Positions 20,970-32,617 of a stretch of DNA of 64,000 nt are shown here, one piece after another. Made by a program: the position numbers and the translations under genes. The notes under the pieces were generated by a model. It saw only the letters and a list, made by a program, of their open reading frames with translations. It did no database searches and was not told the origin of the DNA. The number at the start of each line of letters is the position of its first letter. The stretch's first letter is position 1. Source of the stretch: Cycas panzhihuaensis (taxonomy: Eukaryota; Cycadophyta); the NCBI GenBank assembly GCA_023213395.1, contig CM041465.1:169267741-169331740 (forward strand). The letters are read 5' to 3'.

Positions 20970-22380
20970 GGGACAATCTCTTGTCTACCCAAAAAGGAAG
21001 CAAATGCACATAGCCAAACTAGAACAAGAAGAAGTATAATAAGATAATAAGATCTCTTAAATCACTAACAATATAAAAAAAAATTGCATACTCTAATTTT
21101 GTACAATAGACATCCCAAAAACTTTGTGATGGCCAGATCAAGTATTTAAGAGCCCAACACCATTAAATTATATGGGTATATTTAAAAATAAAAATTGTTA
21201 GTATTAATAGACTTTAAGGACCTTATAAGGACCCAATTCATTAACTCAACCATGGATAGATTGTGACACCAACAAAAGTGTAATGTATAACTTTTTTCCT
21301 TTCTAGTTCAATCACCCCAAGTAAAGTGAATGCCTATTTATGCAACACGAAGTGTGGGGATATACCATTTTGATTTCTTAGTTTATTAAGTAACTTAGTG
21401 TTAGGATTTAGTGCATTTGGATTTAAAACTATCAATACTTCTTTCAATATAAAATTATCCTTTCATTTGTTGCTTGCATAATAAAAAAGTAGCTAGATTA
21501 CTCAAATGGGTAGTACAAACACAGGAGCATATGATATGAATGAGGGATAAATTAAGGGAAAAAATAAATATAAGGGTAGATGATAGACTTTGGGACCTTC
21601 ATGACTTCTTTGGTGGTATAAAATATAATCAATCAATATATATTTTGCTAAGGATGAATTTGTCAAGTCAAAGAGGAGGTCTTTAAGTCTCCAATGAGTG
21701 GTGGGACCTTGAAATTGGACATTGGATAAAGAAGTTATAAAAATCTGAAGTGATCCTCCAAGTTGAGTTTTTCAAGTTAAAAACTTCTCGTAAATTTGTA
21801 AGTGAGTTGATGAGTTTGGGCATCAAAGGGCCCAACTATGAAGTTACAAAAGAAAGGTCATGAAGGGGAGAGTCTCTTGTAATTTTACAAATGAGTGAGT
21901 GAGTGAGACCTTTACATTATTTAAGTGCAAAGTTACAAAATGATATTACATATGGACCTGAGTATAATTGTAAAACTAAATCCTAAAGTTGCGAAAAATA
22001 AGACAACAAACAAAGGAGCACCTTACAAATTTGCAAATGAGTAGTTACATGAAAAACATAAAGGAATATCCTATGTATTTTTACAAATGGGTCATTAACC
22101 CTAAGCATAAGCATATAACGATATAAAAACATGAAAATGAAGAGTTACAAGGTAAAATCTCAATCTTTAAGCCTCCAAGAAAGAATTAGAACTCACACAA
22201 TAGATAAAGTTGAAAAGGAAGGAGAAGGAAGACAAACAGATATTATTCAAATGCCCATTATCTCTTTAGCTAATTTCACTTTATCTTTTAGGGTCTTTGG
22301 ATTATTTTGGACCTTGATCTTAGGAGGGAGCAAAGTAGTATGGAGTTGGGGTGCACAGAGCAAAGCAACATTAAGTTGGG
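20970..22380. other. decayed repeat DNA, no supported gene
   Basis: AT-rich. Loose recurrences of 'AAAGTTACAAAA' and 'TTTTACAAATG' at about 21840-22090 suggest an old tandem array. The frame 22131-22463 (plus) shows no recognisable motif. Confidence 0.35.
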
Positions 22381-22384
22381 TGCA

Positions 22385-22690
22385 TATAGTAGACAAGTTC
22401 TATATGATTATTTATTGGTTTACTTTATACAGAGTAAATAACTTTTGCATGATTATTTCTTAGTTCCATTTCATTCTTTAATTTTGTTTCACATAGTAGA
22501 TAAGTTATGCAATGATTATTCTTTAATTTAATTTTATAGAAGAAATAACTTTAGCATGATTATTCTTTGGTTTAGTTGCATAGAGCAAATAAGTTCTATA
22601 GGAATATTCTTTGGTTTTGTTTTGCATAATAAATAAGTTCTACATAAATATACCTTGGATTAGTTTTCATAGAGCAAGTACATTCACACT
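22385..22690 (+). repeat. degenerate tandem repeat, units about 60-70 bp
   Basis: At least five imperfect units built around 'AGTAAATAACTTTTGCATGATTATT' variants (for example CATGATTATTCTTTGGTTTAG at about 22554). Similar degenerate repetition continues at about 22830-23330 with 'TGAATGAGTCCCC' and 'ATATGGTATGAAA' blocks. Confidence 0.6.
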
Positions 22691-23914
22691 TAGAGAAATC
22701 TCGTAGGATTTTATCTCCATCTCATGTAAGGGATAGATTTGCTAAGTTGCATTCATTATTATTTTAATCTCATTAGATTGTCTTGAAGGTGTGAAATTAC
22801 AATTTGGTTCAGAGGGTTTAGGTTGAGCAAGTCCCCATTCCTTAAGGGTTGAGTGAGTCCCCCCTTAGTTATTTTTATATACACAAGGGTTGAATGAGTC
22901 CCCTCTTTGATTATTCTTATGTGTATGGGTAAGTCTTGTAGGGTATGAATTCACACCCTCATTCTTCGTGAGTGTTATATGGTATGAAACACATAACCCA
23001 TTAAGATAAGTCTCATTTTTTATGAGTGATATATGGAATGATATACATAGCCCACTAAGATAACAAGCTAGTATGAAGACATACAAGATTACTATCACAT
23101 GTTGTATGGTATGGGACATATAGTTCATAGAGAGGTTATCCAAAGAGATTGGATTAGTGGTGATGCATATCTGATATGACATTTTTGAATAAAATGCATA
23201 AATTAATGCACATTAAAAAGTTCAAAAAATAGCTCATTAGTGTATTGACTTAATGGTGGTATATGTGTGGTATGACATTTTTAGATAACGTGCATGAATT
23301 GAAATGTAATATAAAGTTTATGAGTAATTCAATAGTGATTTATTATAGTTTTATGACCAAATAAGTCATTAGGATAGGCTATGGTTTAAGAGTTGAGTGA
23401 CTTATTAGTATTCTAACATTTATATTGTGTGCTTTAGCTTCAGGATATTTTCCTATTAAGGAAAGTAGTTGGTTAGGTGGTGAATCCATTTAAAGTATTT
23501 TAGCTAGTGCTTTTTTTCAATTAACTTAAGTTTAAGTAAGATGTCCTAATAAGTGAACTGTAATGTTATGCCACTTATTATTTTTTCTAAAATTGATGAC
23601 CACTAAGATGGTGTTTTATAATGTATTAGAAACATCATTAACCTCTTGGACTAGCAACATCCCTAAATATATGTTTTTTAATTGTGCATGCTTGAATAAC
23701 TCTAATTTTAGCTTTCACAATCTAAGTAGATCGAGTAGATATTGGCTTGGTTGGCAAACTTGAGTGAGTCACAACTAAGTAGTATCATAGTCAACTCCTA
23801 GGTAAGGGTTGGGGCCATGATAGGGGGTGGTGTTAGAACAACAAGGTAGAAGCATAGATTATTAAAGCACAATGGAAGCTTATAATTTTGGAAAATGAAT
23901 TATAACTCTAAGGT
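22690..23914. other. decayed repeat DNA, no supported gene
   Basis: Continuation of the degenerate repeats, then AT-rich sequence. TAGTATCATAGTC at about 23781-23793 resembles a decayed tRNA-Met primer site, and a purine-rich GATAGGGGGTGG precedes TGTTAGAACAAC near 23833. This may be an old LTR junction, but I cannot find paired LTRs. Confidence 0.35.
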
Positions 23915-25386
23915 GGAAGCTTATTATTGTTGTTTTAATTATTCTTAATACTTAGTCTAAGTTGCCTAATGTAGTGCTAGTCTATATATTTGTAGGTTAA
24001 CAAAAGGACAATTCAAAACCCATAGGTGAAATGTACCTTATTATGCTAATTTATTTGATTGAAATAGATATCCTACTTTATGTATTATATATCTTGATCA
24101 ACTTGAGCTTAAACAGTAAGGCAAATGGCTTTTAGTGAAATGGTATTCTAGATAAAAGGAAATAAATTAGACAAAGATGTTAGTACTTTAATAAACTTAT
24201 TTGTGATAGTAATAACTAGACATTCATAAGATTTTTCACTATCACTAACATAAGGAATAGAATACCAAATTACATGTCCTCAATATCCTAATATTAAATA
24301 ATATGATGCAACTTAAAAAACTAAGAATATATTCACATAACCATTAAAAAAAGGTTTTGTTGAGAGAATAAGAGACGATCCCTTAACATACAAAGGAGTC
24401 ATTACAAAATATATCTTTAAACTTTAAAGAAAATAACTCATTAACTAGCAAACCATCGAACAAAGTTTCTAATGAGTTGAAAATAAATGATATTATTTTA
24501 TTGATCTTTAAAGAATAGATTACAATGATAGTTAGTTTGTATCAATCTATGATCTAATAATTTTACAATTTGATTACAATGGTGACTAGGTGTAGCTTGC
24601 TACTTAAAAGAATTCCCTAATATAAACTAATGGAACTTATGTCTTCTAATAAATGGTAAAGTCTTCAATAACTAAATCTTGAGCTTATTAAAGAGTCCAT
24701 TAAATTGGAAATTTGGATCTTCTTCATAAGCACATATAGCCTATTAAGGAGAAAGGAAAAATAAATCAATTATTTAAACACATTAAAAGGAGGGGAGCCA
24801 AATCATGATAAACTAATGAAAAGGAGATAGACCTACAGTCAAGGAAAGTAAAAATAAAGAAAAGTAAGAAGGGAATAATAGGAAAACACCCTAGACACAG
24901 TATATACCAATTAGCTTTGTAATAACTAGCATATAATGCAATCTAATCTCATTAAGTAGAGCCTCTTCTATCTATCTTTCTCCCCATCCTTTCTCTATTT
25001 TCTCCTTCTAAGTAGTTACTAGAGGAAAAATCAATAGCATTAGTGTTGAGGCAACTTATAATTATTAGAAATTAATTGGTCATTACTTCAATTATTCCTG
25101 TCTTCCTAAAATATAAAATTACTAGTAATGTACATGGTGACTTGTCATTTTCTAGAGTACAGGTGGTCTAATTATTTATCTTTATTCGACAACTGATCAC
25201 CTAATTACTAGTGCCATTATATCCACTCATGAGATATGTATAGATAATTTTAATTGATAATTAACCTTTATTCTTATGAATTCAAAGTTGATAAAGATGC
25301 ACCTATTTTCTCTATTATCTCCTTATGCAAAATTGGTAGTAGTTGGAGGTTGGGCATCTCTATCATCCCTTTTAAGTTATAGATTT

Positions 25387-26498
25387 TTTTTTTTTTAATT
25401 AGGTATAAGAAATAATGTTGGGTTTTAAAACAGGATCCCACAACATTTTACATTAGAATTCCATCAGTCATAATATCAAAAGTGGCCATGACAAGACCGT
25501 GGCCTACTAAACCCTCCCAGATAGGAAACACTCTTGCCATGACAAACCTAGTGGCTAGCTCTATTACTTCACTTTAATCCATCCTCCTCAACTAGTCTCT
25601 TAATTTCCTCTAGGAGATCCTCTCTCCAAACCTCAGCTCTTTTATGGATAACCCCCCAGTTTGCTAATTTGTTTGCCACTATGTTGCCTTCTTTGTAAGT
25701 ATGAGTTAATTGATAGTTTCCAATTCCCCCTAGGGCCTCCTGAATGTCCTCGATCATGTCCTAAGACCTCCATTTTAGTGCATATATGCCTTTGAGGAGG
25801 TTGATTACATTGAGTGAGTCCCCTTCTAGAATCACCCTATTATGACCTTCATGAGTAACCATGCAGAAAGCTTTTCTTATTACTCCCATCTCAACCCTAT
25901 AGTTTGTATGGTTATTATAGTATTCAACAAAAGCCCATATGATCATCCCTTTCGAATATTTATAGATGCCCCTCCCCCCCAGCTTCCCCTGGGTTAGCTT
26001 TTAAAGCCCCATTGAAATTTACTTTCACCCATGAATCTTTCAGAGGCTTACAAGTATAACTTCTTCTCCATTCCTTCTAAATCCTCAAGTTTATCCCCCA
26101 CTTCTTTAAAGTAAGGCTTTCTCTTGGTGAGACTCTTCTCTCCTCTTGGGACATCATGTTTTCCCCCATCTCACAGATGATAATGCTGACAATTCTAGTC
26201 TCATCCATTTGCTTTCCTTGGAACACCCTCCTGTTCCTCTCCTTCCATAAGTGCCACATCATTACCAAGAGGGAAGCTCTCCATATGCTCATTAAGCAAC
26301 TACTTCTGAACAAGCTTCTCCAGGAAACCCATTAATCTGTCAAATTTTTTGATGGGGCCCAACATACCTCGAAGAAATCCATAATCGACCTTCACTCTCT
26401 CCTAGCAAAATTGTAGTGAAGGAGGATGTGATCTATAGACTCCTCCTCGCTGCAATAAAGTATGCACCTATTTGGCATTACAAAACCTCTCCCATTTC
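25387..26498 (-). mobile_element. 5'-truncated LINE (C-terminal RT zinc region and RNase H)
   Basis: Minus-strand insertion into copy A. Its 3' end is the poly(T) at 25384-25396 on the plus strand. The 13-bp AAGTTATAGATTT occurs on both sides (25374-25386 and 26499-26511) as a target duplication, and copy B has the uninterrupted site. Frames give 'LLVMMWHLWKERNRRVFQGK' (26313-26077), the zf-RVT-like end of plant LINE RT. Next comes an RNase H domain: 'HEGHNRVILEGDSLNVINLL' (25946-25761), then 'GNYQLTHTYKEGNIVANKLA' (25757-25569), with the acidic DS and the N-V-A-LA end motif. Frames are split by stops. Truncation about 1.1 kb from the tail is typical of LINE insertion. Confidence 0.9.
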
Positions 26499-28053
26499 AA
26501 GTTATAGATTTACTCCTTAAGGAGGAGTAACCTTTGGTCTTACTTCTCAAGTAGATGCTTTGAAATTATTTGGTTAGTATTCTAAGCTAATATCTAATCT
26601 TCCCACCTTTTTAATTAGTCTACTTAATCAAAACATAGTTATTGCCTCTCTAGAGTCATTTTAGTAGTAACTAAATCATAAAAAGCTTTCTTTCCAATGA
26701 CCTCCTTATTTCCTAATATACTTAGATCAAAATTAGGAGCAACAAATAAGATATCAACCATAAAAGGATCTAATATCTTGTTTACTTCTTTAGTTTCCTA
26801 TATTAATATTTTACTTTTTTCATCCTATTCAATAAGAATGTGTTGCCATTTGTGAATAAATGGCTTGTGAATGAGGCTAGTTTTGGGGCTATTAATAATT
26901 AATTATTTCTTGAAATTAAAAAAACCATTGCCTTCTGACAATTCCTTCTGATATATAAAGAGCACTTTAGCTACCACCTCACTCAACTTTTTGATAATTT
27001 TCTCCAACTCTCTTGGTCTTTAAGTTTTTAGAGAATATATACATGATGCTCTTCTTCTTTACATAATTTATCCACTAAGCCCATTGTGGACTATAGACTC
27101 CTGGCCATTATCTCTATATTTCTTACCACTTCTTTAATTTTGGGTGCAAGCACTTCTTCCAGTGGGTCAATGGACATATTGTTACTGCATACCTTATGAA
27201 GCTACTTGATTTGGTTATTTATATTTATATTTCTATTGATAAAACCTCATTCTCTTACATTATTAGTTGTAGTGGATTTGGTATCCACTACTAAAGTATA
27301 AGTAAAATTGATAAATATTTCTTTAGAAATATATTTGTATTGTATTGAATTAAAAGATGTGATGATGTTACATGGTTTTAAGGTATATGAATATTGATAA
27401 GGTACCCCTTTAATGAGCTACAACCCTAGCTAATTAATATATTGTTAATTATTAATGATATTATTGTAAGGTTTATAAGAAGTTCCTTCCCTTTTGAAAT
27501 GATTTACCCTTAAAGCATAGGGAAATTTTAGAAAGTTCCTATATGTAGGCACCCAATGATTTCTTAATTGATTGTGAGTTTATTTATTATTAAATTATTC
27601 TTTTATATGTGGAATATATATGAAGTACAATCTAGCAATGTAATCTACTTTCCATTGGTTTCTTCTTGATATCAAGGTGTTTCTAGATTTAAGTGAAGAG
27701 ATTCTAAAGAGCTGGTAAAGCTTTCCATTTTGTCAAGAATAAATAAAGTTTTGGTTATGGTTTAGTACATATGTTCCTAGTTCCTTGAGTCATTCAAACC
27801 TAAGTATGACATCTATATATCCTATAGAGAAGGTGTAATAATTAGTGTAGAGGATGAGCATATTGATTTGAAATTATTAGCTAATGACCTCCCTATTGTA
27901 CATTATATGTTTGTCACCTAGCATGGTTATTCAAAAAATCTTAGATCTATCAATGAAAAGGTTTAATCAATCTTCAACCTTGGTATTTATAAAGTTATGA
28001 GTACTTCCTATGTTAATAAGGATGACTACCTTTTTCTTATATATGTGTCTTTA

Positions 28054-28211
28054 TAGTTTAATGGTATTAGACCATGGGATGCCTGATATGGCCATTAAAG
28101 AGATGGAAGGTTAGCCATTATCAAGGGATAATTAGTTTGATGGTATTAGACCATGGGATGCCTGATATGGCTATTAAAGAGATGAAAGGTTAGCCATTAT
28201 CAAGGGATAAT
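28054..28211 (+). repeat. tandem duplication, period 79 bp
   Basis: Two adjacent, nearly identical copies containing GGTATTAGACCATGGGATGC and AGGTTAGCCATTATCAAGGG. The low divergence against an old element suggests a recent slippage or unequal exchange. Confidence 0.95.
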
Positions 28212-29220
28212 ATCCCCATAGGAGGTGGTTGATCATTAATGATATTAATTTTAGTGTTATCAACTTCTTCTCCATAAAGTTGGTTTTATTGTGAACATAA
28301 CTTAAGGTGTCATATAATTCAATTTTTGCTATAATACTGATAATTATTATTCTAGACTGTTTCTTCAAGTTTTGAAGTGTGACCTATAAGCAAATGTTAA
28401 TTTTTAGAACTAGGTCATTGCTTAGGAGGGGTATATTAAGAGATTTGTTCTTGTTACTTAACCTCAACTTGTCTTGAAAGAATAATGGCTTTCTCTTATG
28501 TAGTAGGTTAAAATATTTTAATTTTAGTATTAATATTAAGCCATAGGTTACCTTGGTGGAATCATACTATTTTTTCATCAAAACTAATTATTTTAAGTTA
28601 GAATATATCAAAACATTTAGTGAATTCCTTGACTAATGAATCACATTGAAAGTAATGTGATAGATAGATTTTATATGGAGTAGCATTTGGTCCTTCAACT
28701 TATTAACATATGACATCAAAAAAATCACTCAAGAGAATATAACCATAATTCAAATCCCCTTTTTGTATCCATGGGAAGGTAGGTCCTTCTAAATTATTAG
28801 TAAAAAATTTAGTTATTTCACTAAGATCATTAATTTTAAAATTACGAAATGTTTCTTCAAGTTTGGTAATCCATTTATTAAGATCAATTGTACCTTTAAT
28901 ATAATAAGATGCCTTTTGTATTGAATAATTGCTTGGTTATTATGATACTTAAGAGTTTTAGGCTTAGGGTTATTTATGTTTTGATATACGTTTTGTAATC
29001 TTGTCATTTATATGTTCCATCCATTATTCAATAGCATTGAGACCAATGTAAACATCATTGTTGAAGTTCCCCTTCTTTGCCATTTTTTGTTTCTTCTTAT
29101 ATTCTACTATATTAGATTATATAGAGTCTGAATAAAGCTCCTTAGTAAGTTAGTCTATGTCCTCTAGTATTTAATATATATGCTAATATGTTTACTCACT
29201 CTTGAGCAATAAACACTTAT

Positions 29221-29287
29221 TATGTATGTATGTATGTATGTATGTATGTATGTATATATATACATACATACATACATACATACATAA
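29221..29287. repeat. palindromic (TATG)n-(CATA)n microsatellite
   Basis: About eight TATG units, then TATATATA, then about seven CATA units form a perfect inverted repeat able to make a hairpin. It lies in the right LTR region of the short Gypsy element. Confidence 0.95.
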
Positions 29288-30797
29288 TAAACACTTATAT
29301 ATATTTGCATTGAATTATATTAAAAGATATAATGATGTTGCATGGTTTTTAGGTATGTAGATACTGATGAGGTACCCTTTTAATGAGTCACAACCCTAGC
29401 TAATTAATATATTATTAATTATTAATGATGTTGTTATGAGGCTTGCAATACTAGTTATAATTGACTCTGAGAAATGACCATCTTATCCTTAATAAGCTTA
29501 TCTATATCAAAGTGCAGGTCAACTAATTCTGTGGTAAAGTTATCCTTGGTAACCCATGATATGGTCTCAGTCTGCCTTCTTTCTTTGGTAACAATCTTCT
29601 TTAAGGACTTCTCTTCCCTACTCCACTAATAGAATCATTCCTTGGCAGTTGTATCAAATGTTAAAACTTATATTGGTCCTCAATTATTTTATCTTAATTT
29701 TAATTATTCTATAGCCCATAAATTAAGTTGCGTTTCTTCATTTTACCCTTCTTCTTAACTTAGGCCTATTAATGGAGCCTTGCTTGTCTATAAAGTTTAA
29801 GGCTAGACCATGGCTTGTTTCTCCACTTAGATGCTTGTGATTACTTACTCTTGGTGGGGTTTACCTATCTCCACCTCTAAGGACTCCTAAACTACCATTT
29901 ATCCTACATAATGGTCATTAATCTTCTTGGATTTTAGTATAGTTAGGTTAGGTGAGATGTGTAACTACTATAGCACACCTTCCTCTTGTAGATAAATACC
30001 GACCTCTTCTTATTGAGATAGTTGCTTAATAACTCCATTATCTTATTGAACTTTCTAGGCTTCTATAATGACTTTCCTCTCTTTCTCAATTTCACCTCTT
30101 AAAATATCAATTAGGATGATGGGAATTAGCTTAGTAGTACCAATTGCTTCCTCTGTTATTATCTATGTTGGTTTGGCATTCTCAAGGGACTTAGTTTGTA
30201 CATGGCATCTTTATCTTACTCCCTCCTAAAAATATACAACATTATCTAATATCTTTAGGGATTTTATTATGCTTAGAGAAAGTTAAACTAATGTTTCCTT
30301 TGAGATAGGCTACTCTATCAGTGCTTTCAACTTTATAAGGAAAATCTTCTTCTATGTTAGAATAGGATAAGGAAAAGGTTAGGGCTCATAACCCATTTCT
30401 TTTACCATAAATACTATTCTCTCTTCTTCTAGAAAATGGACTTATGTTGGTGATTGTTGAGAATTTTCCTAAGTAGAATGGGTTAAAGTGGATGGATTCT
30501 GTGAAGTGAATTAATGCCACAAGGTCATAGTATTAGTTTATTATTCCTAAAAGGGTCTTAGGTGAACATTAAATTAGATCACTTAAGTGAAACACACTTT
30601 TATATGCATTATATGTAATTTCATCTCATTAAGGAAAACCCTAACCTAAATGGATCTCACTCATTAATACATAAAGTGAGATCTCAATGGAGAAAAATAA
30701 TTCTTACTTCCCCATTGTGAGAGATCTTTTGACTTTCCATTTTTCTCTTGCTCCTCTTGATTTAGTTACTACTCCTTAAACCTTACAACTCCTTTCA

Positions 30798-32617
30798 TGT
30801 GGATCATAATACCAAGGAGTTATAAGGTTTAAGGATTTCAATCTTTTAGTAGCCATTCCTTTATTTTTCCCATTCTTTTTTGTTATCCCTTATTTTATCC
30901 ATTTGACAAACTGAAAAGCTATCAATTTTTTCCAGTATATGTATGATTTATAAGAGAAAATGCTAGTAAATTTTTACTAGAATTTGATAAATTTGTAAGG
31001 GGAGGTGTTGCCAAACGTTTTTAAAAATTTGGAGCCATTTATGATCCCCATTATTATACACTCTCACCTTGCCCGTATCAAGATCTTGGTGATCAAAATG
31101 GGATATTTATAAGTTTATATCATAGTTAGTTTTTTGTCACAATAAAAATCTTCTTAGTCAATTTCACAGGTTTACCAAAAATTCTGTAGAGCTCTAATTG
31201 ACTTGGTTCCACTTGCATTAGCAGTGGCTCTGAGTCTTATTTCCAACAAAAAATAAATCACTTAATTTTATTACTTAGATAGAAAGCTATTACTATTTTA
31301 GTAAATAGAGGTTATTTTCTGGTGAGGTTTGGCAAAAATTTGTTTTGTGCAATTTTTGAGACTGTCAAAAATCATGTAGAGCTTAACTTAACCTAATTCT
31401 AAATATAATAGAATCAACTCTAAGTCTTCTATCCAATAGAAAAAAGAGCACCCAATTTTGATTCTGAGGCAAAAAGTTATCACTATTTTTGTGAACAAAG
31501 GTCATTCTTTGGTGAGGGTTTGTTGGAAACTTAAAAAAAAAAGTTTCAAAGCCTATTATACAAAGTGAGTAGGAAAAAAAAAGCCTAGATCAAAGTAATA
31601 TTCGATGCCCTTACTTAGCATTTTAGCACTTGCAAAGCACTACATACACTACATTTAAATTTTTAATTTTATTATACTTTAAGGATTGATTGATTCACAT
31701 TTTCACTTCCCTAAAAGGAACCTCATACACATGTTCTTTTCCACACTAATTATACCTAGTCAGATACTTGCCTTGGTTAAGATACCTTAGTTAGCAAAAT
31801 CTATGTTGTAAAGAAGGTGTGGGCCATAGTTGTGGGCTAAACATAACTAAAATAGTGGTGAAGTTAAGGCTAACCATGCCAATGAACTTTATTTAGGGAT
31901 CATCTTGATAACCACCTAAGAAAACTAAAAACCTTAAATACAAGATAATTAATCTATTCAGTCTAATATCCATCATAGTCATGGGTATGCCCATACCATT
32001 TGACTCTTCGAAGGAGGTATATTACTACTCACTGGTGAATGGGATAAGGATTGTGAGTACCTGAGCTCTAATATGACTTGGATTTCATCACCAGGCATAG
32101 TTTTAGGTATCACAAGTAAAGGCATTAATTCATATATCTTTAGAGCCTTGCATCTTTTTTGTCACCTTATCTACTTTGGACTTAAGTTGAGATTACTAGA
32201 TTTTTACATATCCCACTTATGGACTTTAGTTGTGTGCCCTAATGATGCAAGTTCTTGGCCTCCTTATCTTGTATATCTTGATCATTCTCATCTCTTTGGT
32301 GATTATAATGCTCCATATCTTATAGTACTTCTTTACATTCTTGCTACATCATGACTATATTATCATAAGTATTAGTGACTTCTCATACTTCTTCACCTTA
32401 CTTCATATCCTGTTGTGCCAAGATATTACACTTAGAGTTACTCTTCTCACCCTACTACATCAAGGCCTCATAATCAAGTAACCTTCCAACTACTCTATAT
32501 TTCTTTTTTCTACTATTATATATATTTTTTCATCTTATTCTTTCTCATCTCTTATTTGTATTATGATTGGATGGTTGTTTCCTCTTACTTTTCTGTAGTT
32601 TCCTTCTTATAGACATC
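30798..32617. other. untranslated leader of the Copia element, with internal repeat
   Basis: No coding motif. Two diverged units of about 190 bp at about 31135-31515 share 'TCTGGTGAGGTTTGGCAAAA', 'TGTAGAGCT' and 'AGTCTT..TCCAA.A'. The frame 32073-32354 (plus) is not recognisable. Confidence 0.5.

Larger units (their letters stand above)
27267..29450 (-). mobile_element. short Gypsy-type element with gag and protease only
   Basis: 2,184 bp inserted in copy A; the empty site is in copy B near 57365. The flanks TTAGT (27262-27266) and CTAGT (29451-29455) look like a 5-bp duplication with one C/T change. Near-terminal repeats share 'GCATTGAATTATATTAAAAG'-like and 'CAACCCTAGCTAATTAATAT' blocks at about 27330-27470 and 29300-29440. 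On the minus strand, gag-like 'LNKWITKLEETFRNFKIN' lies at about 28890-28830. The retropepsin motif 'ILINIGSTHNFINTKVED' lies at about 28025-27970, with Asn in place of the catalytic Asp. No RT or integrase is left, so it is internally deleted or non-autonomous. Confidence 0.7.

Noticed and set aside
23781-23840. TRIM-like primer site and purine tract
   Set aside because: The primer-site match is weak and no paired terminal repeats were found, so it is only mentioned in the regional note.
29221-29287. CRISPR-like or regulatory repeat
   Set aside because: Simple tetranucleotide microsatellite without spacers.
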